Of a stretch of 64,000 nucleotides of DNA, positions 25,699-35,333 are shown in pieces. Position numbers and translations under genes: made by a program. This DNA comes from Neobacillus soli NBRC 102451 (GTDB taxonomy: Bacteria > Bacillota > Bacilli > Bacillales > Cytobacillaceae), in assembly GCF_001591665.1 (NCBI RefSeq), contig NZ_BCVI01000018.1, positions 124,001 through 188,000 of the forward strand. Direction: 5' to 3'. The notes below the pieces were generated by a model. It worked only from the letters and a program-made list of their open reading frames with translations. It had not been told where the DNA came from and did not search any database. Position 1 is the first letter of the stretch. Each line of letters opens with the position of its first letter.

Positions 25699-26760
25699 TT
25701 ACCCACTTCTTTCTTTTCTTTTTCTTTGTAAAAGAATGATTGCAAATACCGGCGCACCAATTAAGGCGGTAATCACGCCAATCGGCAATTCCGTTGGAGA
25801 AATAATTGTTCTAGAGATAAGATCAGCTAAAATTAAAAAACCGCTTCCGGTGATAATCGATAACGGAAGTAAATGCCGATGATCTGGACCCCATAATAAT
25901 CTAGACAGATGGGGAATGACCAGCCCGACAAAACCAATGGTGCCTGACACCGCAACCGCCGCCCCTGTCAGAATCGAACCAGCCGTCAAGATAATCAGCT
26001 TTCTTTTTTGAACATTGACTCCTAAATGCTGGGCCCGTTCTTCCCCAAACGACATTGCATTTAATTCTTTCGCATTGAAGATCAGCAGGGCAGACCCAAT
26101 AATAAAGAAGGGCAAGATGATTTTTATGTATTCCCATCCCCGCATCGACACGCTTCCTAATAGCCAGCCAATAATTTGCCTCAGCTCATCACCAGTCAGT
26201 GCAATCATGAGGGAAATAATCGCTCCTAAAAAGGAACTAAAAATAATACCCGTTAATATAATCGTTTCCACTCTCATGGAGCGTTCTATTTTGCTGGCAA
26301 AAGTAAGGACCAAAAAGATCGTAAATAAAGAAAATAAAATACTTAGCAATGGCAGTGTGAATGAACCAATAATTGGAATCGACAAATGAAAAAACAATGT
26401 CAGGACTGCTCCCACCGACGCACCAGATGAAACACCTAGTGTATACGGATCCGCTAACGGGTTTCTTAGCAGCCCTTGAAAGGCAGCCCCTGCAATCGCA
26501 AGGGACGCCCCGACAAGGCCTGATAATATCACCCTGGGTAAGCGGATATTTAGGACAATACTCGAATACATCGGGTCAATGTCTCCAAAAGAAAGAAACC
26601 ACAATAATTTAGCACCAATAATTTTCATAATCGTTACCATTGGGACCGAAACAGTACCGATGGAAATACCAAATAAAATTGCTAGAAAGAGAAAAATTCC
26701 AGCTAGTATATAGGCTAAATACTTATTATTTAAAAATCTCTGGATAGACAGCCTTTGCAA
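25699..26760 (-). CDS. btuC: corrinoid ABC transporter permease BtuC (FecCD family)
   Basis: 353 residues with about ten helices. IRLPRVILSGLVGASLAIAG, PLADPYTLGVSSGA and the coupling-helix region GEERAQHLGV are FecCD family signatures; AVSGTIGFVGLVIPHLSR closes the fold. It starts at TTG 26760 with GGAG 9 nt upstream and overlaps btuF by 35 nt. Three nucleotides separate it from the BtuD-CbiZ gene. It forms the channel for vitamin B12 or cobinamide import. Confidence 0.9.
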   Translation of the reverse strand: MQRLSIQRFLNNKYLAYILAGIFLFLAILFGISIGTVSVPMVTIMKIIGAKLLWFLSFGDIDPMYSSIVLNIRLPRVILSGLVGASLAIAGAAFQGLLRNPLADPYTLGVSSGASVGAVLTLFFHLSIPIIGSFTLPLLSILFSLFTIFLVLTFASKIERSMRVETIILTGIIFSSFLGAIISLMIALTGDELRQIIGWLLGSVSMRGWEYIKIILPFFIIGSALLIFNAKELNAMSFGEERAQHLGVNVQKRKLIILTAGSILTGAAVAVSGTIGFVGLVIPHLSRLLWGPDHRHLLPLSIITGSGFLILADLISRTIISPTELPIGVITALIGAPVFAIILLQRKRKERSG

Positions 26761-27688
26761 GATCTTCTACTCCTTCAACGATCCTTGGACCTGAACGGGT
26801 TACACGATCAGAATCTACATCGATAACCTGCTTATTTTTTACGGCGTTGACCGTTTCCCAACCTTTTCTGCTTACTACTTGTTCCACCGGATTTTTCACA
26901 TAGTATCCATACGTAGTGATGATTACATCAGGATTTCGTTTAATCATGGCCTCTTGATCAATTTTGATCCAGCCTTCTTGATCCTTTGCGATGTTTTCCG
27001 CATTAATAAAACTTAACATTTCATCCATAAAGGTATTCTTTCCAGGTGTATAAATTTCTGGAGCGGGAGAAACCTCCACTAAAACCTTTTTCTTTTCTTT
27101 TATTTCCGCAGCCTTTGCTTTAATCTCTGCCAATTTATCCTTCATTCCCGTGATGATCTCAGTTGCTTTCTTTGATACACCTGCAGCTTTTCCAATCATC
27201 GCAATGGAATCATACACTTGGTCAAAATTTTGGGCATCATTTACGACCAATACTATAATACCAGCATCTTTTAGCTGCTGAAGCCCCGCTTCGGAATTAT
27301 GAGCAGATGATGCATGTGCTAATACTAAATTTGGCTTTAAGGATATGATTTTTTCTAAATTTATTTCCTGCCCGCCGATTTTCTCCTTTTTCGTTACATC
27401 CTCAGGATAATTATCAAAATCAGAAACACCGATAACTTCCTTTCCAAGACCTAAGGAATAGGCTATTTCTGTATTACTTGGCATTAGTGAAACAATCTTT
27501 TCAGGCTTTTTGTCTAAAACAACCTTATTTCCTATTGCATCTTTTACAGTAACCGGATAGGAAACCTCCGTATTTTTGTCGACACCCGCTTTATTTTCCT
27601 CATTGACTTGATCTTTCTTTTCAGCACAACCGGCTATTGCCCCCATTGTCAATAATACTACTAACAACAGCGAATACAATTTCTTCAT
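26726..27688 (-). CDS. btuF: corrinoid-binding lipoprotein BtuF
   Basis: 320 residues. The signal peptide ends in AIAGC, giving lipidated Cys21. The two-lobed periplasmic-binding fold shows YPVTVKDAIGNKVVLDKKP, IVSLMPSNTEIAYSLGLG and EVIGVSDFDNYPED, typical of BtuF/FepB-like cobalamin binding proteins. It captures corrinoids outside the cell for BtuC and BtuD. It is the first gene of the operon, with GCAGGGAGAA before the ATG and a B12 riboswitch in its leader, which supports corrinoid rather than iron-siderophore specificity. Confidence 0.92.
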   Translation of the reverse strand: MKKLYSLLLVVLLTMGAIAGCAEKKDQVNEENKAGVDKNTEVSYPVTVKDAIGNKVVLDKKPEKIVSLMPSNTEIAYSLGLGKEVIGVSDFDNYPEDVTKKEKIGGQEINLEKIISLKPNLVLAHASSAHNSEAGLQQLKDAGIIVLVVNDAQNFDQVYDSIAMIGKAAGVSKKATEIITGMKDKLAEIKAKAAEIKEKKKVLVEVSPAPEIYTPGKNTFMDEMLSFINAENIAKDQEGWIKIDQEAMIKRNPDVIITTYGYYVKNPVEQVVSRKGWETVNAVKNKQVIDVDSDRVTRSGPRIVEGVEDLAKAVYPEIFK

Positions 27689-27773
27689 TTTTCTCCCTGC
27701 TTTCTATGTAATAAAATCCATGCAACAAAAAATAAATTCTTCAAGTGCCCAACAAACTAGTTTGAATAAAAAC

Positions 27774-27804
27774 AAAAAACATCTCCACAATAACATGGAG
27801 ATGT
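27774..27804 (-). terminator. riboswitch-controlled terminator upstream of btuF
   Basis: ACATCTCC (27779-27786) pairs with GGAGATGT (27797-27804). In the minus direction it is followed by TTTTTTGTTTTTATT. It lies between the B12 aptamer and btuF and is the expected off-state structure of the switch. Confidence 0.85.
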
Positions 27805-27854
27805 TGGTATGATTAGATTCAGGTTACTAAAATAAAGTAAGAGGAGTCTAGCCT

Positions 27855-28030
27855 TCAACACCTTCCTATCCTCGTAGGTTTATTGGCGCACACGAATTAG
27901 GCAGGTTTCCTGGCTCATGATCATCGCTCCCTATGCCTTCCCATCAATTTGACAGTGACATATTATAGGTTGCTCCCATTTACAGTGGCGGGACCGCGTT
28001 GGCTTTTAACCAAACTTCCCTTTTAAGCTC
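27855..28030 (-). promoter_or_regulatory. cobalamin (AdoCbl) riboswitch
   Basis: Minus-strand leader with the conserved blocks in order: AAAAGGGAAG, then GCGGTCCCGCCACTGTAAA (core), then GATGGGAAGGC, then the B12 box GAGCCAGGAAACCTGCC, ending near CCTACGAGGATAGGAAGGTG. A terminator follows at 27774-27804. Binding of adenosylcobalamin should cut expression of the whole btuF to cblS operon. Aptamer limits are approximate. Confidence 0.95.
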
Positions 28031-28179
28031 AAAATCTTTGATAAAGATTTTAGCACCTAATTTTGAAATATTTTTTGTTATTTCTATTATAAAAAATGTG
28101 GATTGATTTGTATATGTTTTTTTACAATAATATTATTTCTTTCCTCTTTCGGATTTGTTCATTCCGTAAAAAAGATGGA

Positions 28180-28650
28180 TTATTGCTCAATATTTTTGCA
28201 CAAATTCGCCATTTCAATCGCAGAATTTGCTGCATCCCAGCCTTTATTCCCGGCCTTTGTTCCCGCACGCTCAATCGCCTGTTCAATTGAATCCGTTGTT
28301 AACACTCCAAAAATAACCGGAATGCCGCTGTTTAATGATGTGGCGGAAACACCTTTTGCCACTTCATTACATACATAGTCAAAATGTGGAGTAGAGCCGC
28401 GAATGACTGTTCCAAGTGTGATGACGGCATCATATTTTTTGCTATTCGCCATTTTTTGTGCGATTAATGGTATCTCAAACGCACCAGGAACCCAGGCGAT
28501 ATCCACATCGGTTTCACTGACACCATGTCTTTTCAATGCATCTTGTGCACCGCCCAATAATTTACTTGTAATGAATTCATTAAAACGTCCAACAACAATT
28601 CCTACTTTTAACCCTGACCCTACTAAATTTCCTTCAAAAATATGTCCCAT
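28180..28650 (-). CDS. ribH: 6,7-dimethyl-8-ribityllumazine synthase
   Basis: 156 residues. [16 protein letters not shown] carries the substrate-binding Phe, [16 protein letters not shown] the phosphate loop, [20 protein letters not shown] the catalytic His region and [21 protein letters not shown] the C-terminal part. It condenses the pyrimidinedione amine with dihydroxybutanone phosphate, forms 60-mer capsids in Bacillus and is last in the rib operon. Confidence 0.96.
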   Translation of the reverse strand: MGHIFEGNLVGSGLKVGIVVGRFNEFITSKLLGGAQDALKRHGVSETDVDIAWVPGAFEIPLIAQKMANSKKYDAVITLGTVIRGSTPHFDYVCNEVAKGVSATSLNSGIPVIFGVLTTDSIEQAIERAGTKAGNKGWDAANSAIEMANLCKNIEQ

Positions 28651-28678
28651 GTTAATTTTGCCTCCAATTTAATTTTTT

Positions 28679-29872
28679 TTAATAATGTAACAAATGCCCT
28701 AGCTTGTCATGCTTCGTTCTTAAGTAAGTGGCGTTTTCCTTTCTCATTTCCATTTGCAGCGGAACCCGTTCAACCACTTCAAGATCGTATCCTTTCAAAC
28801 CTTTAATTTTCCGCGGGTTATTTGTTAATAACCTCATTTTTTTAATACCTAAATCCTTCAAAATTTGCGCTCCAATACCATATTCCCTTAAATCAGCACC
28901 AAAGCCGAGCTTTTCATTGGCTTCAACGGTATCATAGCCTTCTTCTTGGAGCTTGTAGGCCCTCAATTTATTGAGCAGTCCAATTCCGCGCCCTTCCTGA
29001 CGCATATATAACAGGACTCCGTTCCCCGCTTGATTAATCTGATTTAGAGCGGCATGCAGCTGCGGTCCGCAATCACAACGGTGCGAACCGAACACATCGC
29101 CCGTCAGACATTCCGAATGAACCCTGACGAGGATAGGTGTTGCGGAATCAATTTCTCCCTTTACTAAAGCAATATGCTCTTTTCCATCCACAAGGTTGGA
29201 ATAGCCGACAGCCTTAAAGGTGCCAAATTCTGTTGGCAAGTTAATTTCTACTTCCCGGTTAATCAAGTTATCCTTTTTGTTCCGGTATTCAATCAAGTCT
29301 TTAATGGTAATCATTTTCACACCTAACTCATCAGCAATTTTCCGCAGCTGAGGGACTCGTGCCATCGTTCCGTCCTCATTCATGATTTCACAAATGACCC
29401 CGGCAGGCTTGGAACCGCATAATCTAGCAAGGTCAACTGCCGCCTCCGTATGTCCTGTTCTCTGTAACACGCCGCCTTTTTTAGCAATCAGCGGGAAAAT
29501 ATGTCCAGGTCTTTTAAAATCAGCGGCTTTCGATTCCGAATCAAGCATGCTCAAGACCGTTGCCGACCGTTCAAATGCCGATATGCCCGTTGTCGAAAAT
29601 TCGTGGTCAATGCTAACTGTAAAGGCAGTTCCGTGAACATCCGTGTTTTTCGATACCATCGGAATTAGATCCAATTTTTGCGCTAAGTCTTCATCAATAG
29701 GCACACAGATTAGACCTCTTCCGTGTGTAGCCATTAAATTAATGACCGCTGGCGTTGCTTTTTCGGCCAGGGCAATAAAGTCCCCTTCATTCTCCCGGTC
29801 CTCATCATCACAAACAATGACAACTTTACCCTCTTTTAAATCGGTTAAGGCTTCGTCAATCGTATTAAACAT
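28679..29872 (-). CDS. ribBA: bifunctional 3,4-dihydroxy-2-butanone-4-phosphate synthase / GTP cyclohydrolase II
   Basis: 397 residues from ATG 29872, 6 nt after AAAGGAGTGAG. Residues 1 to about 200 form the RibB domain ([37 protein letters not shown]). The rest is RibA, with zinc ligands in [19 protein letters not shown] and [16 protein letters not shown]. It supplies both precursors of riboflavin. The gene order ribD-ribE-ribBA-ribH is the classic Bacillus operon. Confidence 0.96.
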   Translation of the reverse strand: MFNTIDEALTDLKEGKVVIVCDDEDRENEGDFIALAEKATPAVINLMATHGRGLICVPIDEDLAQKLDLIPMVSKNTDVHGTAFTVSIDHEFSTTGISAFERSATVLSMLDSESKAADFKRPGHIFPLIAKKGGVLQRTGHTEAAVDLARLCGSKPAGVICEIMNEDGTMARVPQLRKIADELGVKMITIKDLIEYRNKKDNLINREVEINLPTEFGTFKAVGYSNLVDGKEHIALVKGEIDSATPILVRVHSECLTGDVFGSHRCDCGPQLHAALNQINQAGNGVLLYMRQEGRGIGLLNKLRAYKLQEEGYDTVEANEKLGFGADLREYGIGAQILKDLGIKKMRLLTNNPRKIKGLKGYDLEVVERVPLQMEMRKENATYLRTKHDKLGHLLHY

Positions 29873-29917
29873 TTCACTCACTCCTTTCAATTAATCAAAA
29901 CCTATGACATGATCCTT

Positions 29918-30577
29918 TTAATAAAAGCCATTTTCTTCTAAAAAACTAGCAGTTAACCCCGATTTCCTCTTTTGCTGGGTATGATTTGAAAGATTTTTGA
30001 TAAAATGTCCGACATATTTACCAATCATATCGCATTCCACGTTGACAATATCCCCGGACCCTTTCAGCCCCAATACCGTTTCCGACAATGTGTGGGGAAT
30101 TAACGATAACGTAAAACTATTTTCCGTTACTGCAAAAACAGTCAGGCTTGTCCCATCTACTGCAACAGATCCCTTCAAAATCACATAGCTTATCAATTCT
30201 TCGTCTGCTTCAATTTCATAGTAAACCGCATTTTCGAATGCCTGTTTACTTTTAATGACGCCAGTACCATCAATGTGACCTGAAACGAAATGACCACCAA
30301 ACCTTCCTCCGGCTGCCATTGCTCTTTCCAGGTTTACCTTCGAACCCCGCTTAACAGTATTTAAACTGGTAGCCTTGACTGTCTCCGGCATGACATCAAC
30401 GGTAAAATACCTACCTGAAAAATTTGTAACAGTCAGACATACCCCATTGACGGCAATACTGTCGCCAAGATGGACATCCTTTAGTATATTTTTCGCTTCA
30501 ATCGATAAAACGAACGACTCACCAGTCCGCTGGATCGTAGATATAACCCCAATTTCTTCAATGATTCCCGTAAACAT
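29918..30577 (-). CDS. ribE: riboflavin synthase alpha chain
   Basis: 219 residues in two tandem lumazine-binding repeats. The first begins MFTGIIEEIGVI and has DSIAVNGVCLTVTNF; the second has GRFGGHFVSGHIDGTG and SVAVDGTSLTVFAV. It dismutates two ribityllumazine molecules to riboflavin, as a trimer. It lies 15 nt downstream of ribD in the operon; slightly longer tail than usual (QQKRKSGLTASFLEENGFY). Confidence 0.95.
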   Translation of the reverse strand: MFTGIIEEIGVISTIQRTGESFVLSIEAKNILKDVHLGDSIAVNGVCLTVTNFSGRYFTVDVMPETVKATSLNTVKRGSKVNLERAMAAGGRFGGHFVSGHIDGTGVIKSKQAFENAVYYEIEADEELISYVILKGSVAVDGTSLTVFAVTENSFTLSLIPHTLSETVLGLKGSGDIVNVECDMIGKYVGHFIKNLSNHTQQKRKSGLTASFLEENGFY

Positions 30578-30592
30578 AATCGTTCCTTCTCC

Positions 30593-31675
30593 TTACTTAG
30601 GCTGGGCAATAATTCTTATATCCTTGCCGATTAGATCCACTTTTTTTATGTTCAGAGAAATAGCATCCGCAATTTTTTCAATCCCTTGACCACCGAAGGA
30701 AGTTGGGGCATGCTTGCCGCCAATTAATTTCGGTGCCACATAGGTAATGACTTGTTGAAAGGCACGTTCCTTTAAAAAACTGCCATGCACTTCTGCACCA
30801 CCTTCAACAAATAGTGAAGTGATTCCCCGTTTGCCAAGGATAATCAGCATATCCTTGATAGAAATTCGCTGACTTTCCATTTTAATGACTTCAATTCCCA
30901 GTTCGTTAAACTGGATGACTCGCTTCTGGTCAACTTCTGCCCCAGTAACTATCCAAGTTGATGCTTGTTGATCGATAATAACCTTCGCATTTAGAGGTGT
31001 TCTTAGCTGTGTATCCATAATAATTCGAATCGGGTTTTTCCCTCCAGCTGGTATTCTGGTTGTTAAGCTGGGATTATCTTTCAGGACTGTATTTACGCCT
31101 GCTAAAATCCCGTCATGCTGGTGGCGAATTTGATGGACGTCGTTTCTTGCTTCCTCACCGGTAATCCACATACTTTCACCGGTTACTGTTGCCGTTTTCC
31201 CGTCTAAACTGGCTGCTGATTTTAAGGTAACATAGGGCAGGCCTGTTTGAATGTTATAAAAGAAGACTTTATTCAACTCACGGGCTTCGTCTTGCAGCAC
31301 GCCAACCTCTACCTCAATCCCAGCCTTTCTCAAACGGTCAATGCCCGTCCCAGCTACTTCAGGATTTGGATCAGTCGTGGCAACAAATACCCTCCCCAAA
31401 CCAGCCTTAATAATTAAATCAGCGCATGGTGGTGTTTTTCCGAAGTGGCTGCAAGGCTCGAGCGTGACATAGAGAGTGGCATCCTTTGCTTTTTCGCCAG
31501 CCATCCCGATCGCGTGTACTTCAGCATGCGGCTCACCCGCTTTTAAATGGGCGCCCATGCCAATTATTTGATTGTCCTTCACCACTACGGCACCGACAAC
31601 TGGATTAGGTGAAGTTTGGCCCAACGTTCCTTCGGCAAGGTTTAAAGCTAAATTCATGTAGTAGTTATCATTCAT
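30593..31675 (-). CDS. ribD: bifunctional pyrimidine deaminase/reductase RibD
   Basis: 360 residues. The N-terminal cytidine-deaminase-like domain has the zinc site GEPHAEVHAIG and PCSHFGKTPPCADLI; the C-terminal reductase domain has SLDGKTATVTGESMWITG and LFVEGGAEVHGSF. It deaminates and then reduces the GTP-derived pyrimidine in riboflavin synthesis. It is the first gene of the rib operon, behind an FMN riboswitch. Confidence 0.96.
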   Translation of the reverse strand: MNDNYYMNLALNLAEGTLGQTSPNPVVGAVVVKDNQIIGMGAHLKAGEPHAEVHAIGMAGEKAKDATLYVTLEPCSHFGKTPPCADLIIKAGLGRVFVATTDPNPEVAGTGIDRLRKAGIEVEVGVLQDEARELNKVFFYNIQTGLPYVTLKSAASLDGKTATVTGESMWITGEEARNDVHQIRHQHDGILAGVNTVLKDNPSLTTRIPAGGKNPIRIIMDTQLRTPLNAKVIIDQQASTWIVTGAEVDQKRVIQFNELGIEVIKMESQRISIKDMLIILGKRGITSLFVEGGAEVHGSFLKERAFQQVITYVAPKLIGGKHAPTSFGGQGIEKIADAISLNIKKVDLIGKDIRIIAQPK

Positions 31676-31699
31676 CGTTTCTTCTCCTTTAAAAAGGAA

Positions 31700-31737
31700 T
31701 AAAAAAGACCCTAAAGAGAGTTCTCTTCAGGGTCTTA
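31700..31737 (-). terminator. riboswitch-controlled terminator upstream of ribD
   Basis: AAGACCCT-AAGAGA pairs with TCTCTT-CAGGGTCTT. Read on the minus strand it is followed by TTTTTTATT. It sits between the FMN aptamer and ribD. Confidence 0.85.
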
Positions 31738-31802
31738 AAAAGACAATAGAAAATTAAGGCTTAAAAATAGGCACACTTCACCCTACCCATAAACCTGCTT
31801 TT

Positions 31803-31942
31803 TCCTTCTCCCATCCAGACTTTAACTGTCGGCCCTGGAGTTTCACCAGATCCACCGTTTAACAAATGTTAACCGGGTCACGGACTAAGAAGCATTTGCT
31901 TCATCACCGCCGGTTAGGAATTTCACCTGACCCCGAAGGAAT
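31803..31942 (-). promoter_or_regulatory. FMN riboswitch (RFN element)
   Basis: Minus strand carries the RFN blocks in order: CGGGGTCAGGTGAAATTCC, AACCGGCGGTGAT, AGTCCGTGACCCGG, GGTGGATCTGGTGAAACTCC, AGGGCCGACAGTTAAAGTC and TGGATGGGAGAAGG. FMN binding favours the terminator at 31700-31737 and shuts off ribDEBAH. Confidence 0.97.
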
Positions 31943-32017
31943 TATTCGACTATATTGTTATATGTTATTATAGTTCAGCGTTATAGTAAAGGAAAGTACA
32001 CTAGATTGTCCTGTTGT

Positions 32018-32488
32018 TTATTTCTTATAGGTCTTCAAAGGTACATATATTTCAAAAAGGAGGTCACCTTTTACATTAAGCTGTTTATGCTCTTCTTTAA
32101 AGATTTCTAAACATAATGCCTGGTGATCCTGCTCATAACCATACTCCCTCATCCAAGAATACATTTTTAGGTATGTATTTTTGACCTCCCTTAAACCGCC
32201 CCTATGAATGGTGGAAACATAATTTTTTCGAGGGATGGTGAAACCAACCATACCTTCTGGGATTTCTTCAATTTTACCGACCGGTGTTGTAACATAATAG
32301 GTGATCTCGGTTTCCCTGCTATGGAATGGTGCAATCAAAACTGGTTCTTTCGTTTGATGGTATATTTCTTCAAGACGTTCTTCCAGTTTAGTAAATAGAC
32401 TCGGGATCGTCCCCATTTGTGGGTATGTACCATTCCAGGAAATTCCCACTACTTTCATTTCTTCTTTTTCAACCACTTGGATACCCAA
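32018..32488 (-). CDS. GyrI-like / AraC effector-binding domain protein
   Basis: 156 residues forming one SHS2-type domain: VVEKEEMKVVGISWNGTYPQ at the start, EITYYVTTPVGKIEEIPEGM with the middle strand, and a C-terminal LLFEIYVPLK strand. Stand-alone domains of this family bind hydrophobic small molecules, and some resemble the DNA gyrase inhibitor SbmC. No DNA-binding domain is attached. It has its own leader and no clear operon partner; the ligand is unknown. Confidence 0.75.
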   Translation of the reverse strand: MGIQVVEKEEMKVVGISWNGTYPQMGTIPSLFTKLEERLEEIYHQTKEPVLIAPFHSRETEITYYVTTPVGKIEEIPEGMVGFTIPRKNYVSTIHRGGLREVKNTYLKMYSWMREYGYEQDHQALCLEIFKEEHKQLNVKGDLLFEIYVPLKTYKK

Positions 32489-32582
32489 GTTAATTCCCCC
32501 TTTGATTATTCTTCCTTATAGATGGTAGCGTGAACCGTCATCTACACTTGTATCATCATATTTCTATTATTCTAATAATATC

Positions 32583-32629
32583 CCCTAAAATCCTGCAAAT
32601 AAAATTCGACCAAATCTTTGGATTTAGGG
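32583..32629. terminator. possible hairpin downstream of the SDR gene
   Basis: CCCTAAAATCC pairs with GGATTTAGGG across a 26-nt AT-rich loop. It lies in the gap between the GyrI-like start and the SDR stop on the minus strand. The loop is long and no clear T-run follows, so a terminator role is weakly supported. Confidence 0.3.
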
Positions 32630-32682
32630 TTGCTCATTCATTAATATTGGGCATGTAGAGCCCTCTACGTGACCGTTCCCCC

Positions 32683-33531
32683 TTATTTTCCTATTTTAAG
32701 TTTTTTCAGCACTATTTTTTCCCATTGTTTCCATGGAATTTGGTTCTTAATCCAAAGAGTGAAATTTACACCACTCCCGATAGGAAATCTTAACGTTGGA
32801 TTTTTGTCCATTGCGATTTTCACAACTTTTTTGGCCACTTCCTGCGGGTCGCCGTAGTGTCCTTCTTCCGCCTGAATATAGTCCTCGATTTTTCTCATAT
32901 ATTTATAGTACGGTGACTTCGATTGCAGTGATAACTCAGTTATTTGTTTGCCGGTAGACCAAATATTTGTTTTGTAGGACCCAGGTTCAATTAAAACAAC
33001 ATCAATCCCAAACGGCTTCATTTCTAAACGGAGACTCTCACTCCAGCCTTCAATTGCATGTTTGGAAGCTACATAGGGGGATAATCCAGGAAACGCCATT
33101 TTCCCACTAATACTGCTGACATTGATGATTTTCCCTTGCCCTTGCCTGCGCATAAGAGGAAGGACAGCCTTTGTTACAGCTATTACACCAAATACATTGG
33201 TTTCGAATTGTTTTCGATACTCATCCATAGTGATTTCCTCGACAAATCCCGCCCCGGCGTAGCCGGCATTATTAACAAGAACATCGACCCGCCCAGTTTT
33301 TTCTAGTAATAATTGTAAGTTGGTTATCGAAGTTTCCGAGGTGACATCTAGTTCATGAACATTAATTCTTGATTCAAGATTAAGTATTTTTGCCTTTTTT
33401 AAGAGTTCCAAACTTTTACTTGTGTTCCTCATTGTCGCGATTACCTGAAAACCAGACCTTGCCAGCTCTAATGCCGTTAAAAGCCCAAAACCACTTGAAG
33501 CACCCGTTATGATTGCAATTGGTCCATTCAT
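32683..33531 (-). CDS. SDR family oxidoreductase (YusZ-like)
   Basis: 282 residues. The NADP-binding motif is ITGASSGFG (about 8-16), with NNAGYAGAG, the catalytic Ser in INVSSISGKM and Y-x-x-x-K in SPYVASKHAIEGWSE. The length and the F-x-x-N-V-F-G-V-I-A-V-T element place it with classical SDRs of the retinol dehydrogenase-like group. It reduces or oxidises a hydroxyl/keto substrate that cannot be named from sequence. It is monocistronic. Confidence 0.88.
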   Translation of the reverse strand: MNGPIAIITGASSGFGLLTALELARSGFQVIATMRNTSKSLELLKKAKILNLESRINVHELDVTSETSITNLQLLLEKTGRVDVLVNNAGYAGAGFVEEITMDEYRKQFETNVFGVIAVTKAVLPLMRRQGQGKIINVSSISGKMAFPGLSPYVASKHAIEGWSESLRLEMKPFGIDVVLIEPGSYKTNIWSTGKQITELSLQSKSPYYKYMRKIEDYIQAEEGHYGDPQEVAKKVVKIAMDKNPTLRFPIGSGVNFTLWIKNQIPWKQWEKIVLKKLKIGK

Positions 33532-33583
33532 TTTCCCTACATCCCCCGCAAAATATATATATTTCCCTCCATAATAACATGGA

Positions 33584-33613
33584 AAAAGGCCGTTCAGTTT
33601 ATTGAACGACCTT
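33584..33613 (-). terminator. terminator of the catalase gene
   Basis: AAGGCCGTTCA (33586-33596) pairs with TGAACGACCTT (33603-33613) over a 6-nt loop, with one mismatch. It lies 16 nt past the catalase stop on the minus strand and is followed by TTTTTCC. Confidence 0.8.
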
Positions 33614-33628
33614 CCCGAGTTTACTAGT

Positions 33629-35089
33629 TTACTTTACTTCTTGAGGAATCGCTAAATTCAAGCCTTTTGCGACCCGCTCTCCATATTCGGGAGCTGCTTT
33701 GTAGAAATGCTGAATTTGACGGAGTTTGATGTCGTCCCGCTCAACCGGTTTCATCGCACCGATGACCGTTTCAACTAAGCGTGTCCGCTCGTCTTCTGAC
33801 ATTAAGCGATAAAGGTCACCTGCCTGTGTGTAGTGATCGCTTTCATCATAGGCAACTTGCTCTGCTGCACCACTAACCTGAAACGCTGTTTGTTTATGTT
33901 CAGGTGCTTCCTTTGGTCCACCAAAGCTGTTTGGCTCGTAATAAACCGAACCGCCGCCATTATTATCCGAACGCATCGCCCCGTCCCGTTGATAGTTGTT
34001 TACTTCTACCTTCGGACGGTTAATTGGCAGCAAGTTATGATTGGGACCTACACGGTAGCGGTGGGCATCTGAATAGGCAAAAATCCGGCCTTGAAGCATT
34101 TTATCCGGTGAGACCTCGATACCAGGCACCATTGTTCCAGGTGAGAACGTTGCCTGCTCCACCTCGGCAAAATAGTTTTCCGGATTGCGATTAAGAACCA
34201 TACGACCAACTTCAATCAGCGGATAATCCTTATGGGACCATACCTTTGTGACATCAAATGGATCAAAACGATACGTTTCCGCATCTTCAAATGGCATAAT
34301 TTGAACATGAAGCCTCCACGCTGGGAAATCACCCTTTTCAATGGCGGCAAATAAATCTTGTGTATGGTAATCAGGATTATCACCAGCTAATTTACTGGCC
34401 ACATCAGGCGACATATTTTTAACACCTTGCTCGGTTTTAAAGTGATACTTCACCCAAACCCCTTCCCCATCTTCATTCACCCATTTAAAGGTATGACTGC
34501 CATAGCCGTTCATATGGCGAAGTGTGGCCGGAAGCCCGCGGTCACCCATTAAATACGTTACCTGATGCAAGGATTCCGGTGACAGTGACCAGAAATCCCA
34601 GACAGCCGTTGGATTTTTCAAATGAGTTTGTGGGTCTCTCTTTTGGGTATGAATAAAATCCGGGAATTTAATCGCGTCGCGAATAAAGAAGATGGGCGTA
34701 TTATTGCCAACCAAATCATAATTTCCCTCTTCGGTATAAAACTTTACAGCAAAACCGCGCGGATCACGTACTGTATCAGCTGAGCCAAGTTCACCGGCTA
34801 CAGTTGAGAATCGAATAAACATCGGGGTACGCTTGCCAACATTATTAAACAATTTTGCCCTTGTGTATTTTGACATATCATTCGTCACTTCAAAATAACC
34901 ATGTGCTCCTGCACCCTTGGCGTGCACAACGCGCTCAGGTACCCGTTCCCGGTTAAAATGGGCCAATTTTTCAAGTAAGTGTACATCCTGAATCAATGTT
35001 GGTCCCCGCGACCCGGCAGTCATCGAATTTTGATTATCACCAACTGGAGCTCCGTTACCTGTTGTTAAATATTTGTTTACATTGCTCAT
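33629..35089 (-). CDS. katA: monofunctional heme catalase, KatA-like
   Basis: 486 residues, the small-subunit clade 3 size. The distal His is in [13 protein letters not shown], the distal Asn in [15 protein letters not shown], and the proximal heme Tyr in [14 protein letters not shown]. It converts hydrogen peroxide to water and oxygen in the cytoplasm. The leader has a SigA-type promoter and a PerR box upstream, matching peroxide induction of vegetative katA in Bacillus. It is monocistronic. Confidence 0.96.
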   Translation of the reverse strand: MSNVNKYLTTGNGAPVGDNQNSMTAGSRGPTLIQDVHLLEKLAHFNRERVPERVVHAKGAGAHGYFEVTNDMSKYTRAKLFNNVGKRTPMFIRFSTVAGELGSADTVRDPRGFAVKFYTEEGNYDLVGNNTPIFFIRDAIKFPDFIHTQKRDPQTHLKNPTAVWDFWSLSPESLHQVTYLMGDRGLPATLRHMNGYGSHTFKWVNEDGEGVWVKYHFKTEQGVKNMSPDVASKLAGDNPDYHTQDLFAAIEKGDFPAWRLHVQIMPFEDAETYRFDPFDVTKVWSHKDYPLIEVGRMVLNRNPENYFAEVEQATFSPGTMVPGIEVSPDKMLQGRIFAYSDAHRYRVGPNHNLLPINRPKVEVNNYQRDGAMRSDNNGGGSVYYEPNSFGGPKEAPEHKQTAFQVSGAAEQVAYDESDHYTQAGDLYRLMSEDERTRLVETVIGAMKPVERDDIKLRQIQHFYKAAPEYGERVAKGLNLAIPQEVK

Positions 35090-35125
35090 TTAATCACCTC
35101 GTAAACTATTTTTTGTATTACCCAA

Positions 35126-35153
35126 ATTATAATATAAATTTTATTAAAATCAA
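35126..35153 (-). promoter_or_regulatory. SigA-type promoter of katA
   Basis: Minus-strand TTGATT (35148-35153) and TATAAT (35126-35131) are 16 nt apart. They lie 37-64 nt before the start codon and just downstream of the PerR-like box. Confidence 0.6.
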
Positions 35154-35160
35154 TACTAAA

Positions 35161-35175
35161 ATATAATAATTATAA
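35161..35175. promoter_or_regulatory. PerR box upstream of katA
   Basis: TTATAATTATTATAT (minus strand) matches the PerR consensus TTATAATNATTATAA at all but the last position. It lies just upstream of the katA -35 box. PerR with iron would repress here and release on peroxide oxidation; the regulator gene is not in the window. Confidence 0.75.
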
Positions 35176-35333
35176 ATAAATATTGATTATTAATAAAATA
35201 GCATGTACCCACTCTTACATAGATATTAAAAAAAATGGACGATATGCCAGAATAGAGAAAATACACGCGAAAAATTTTATTTATCAAGAAAATAGCTTAT
35301 AATGAACTTAATACTTTTTTAGGAGGATTTTTT

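Noticed and set aside
28029-28052. AAAATCTT/AAAGATTTT hairpin as terminator of the rib operon
   Set aside because: No T-run follows on the minus strand; it is more likely part of the B12 riboswitch leader.
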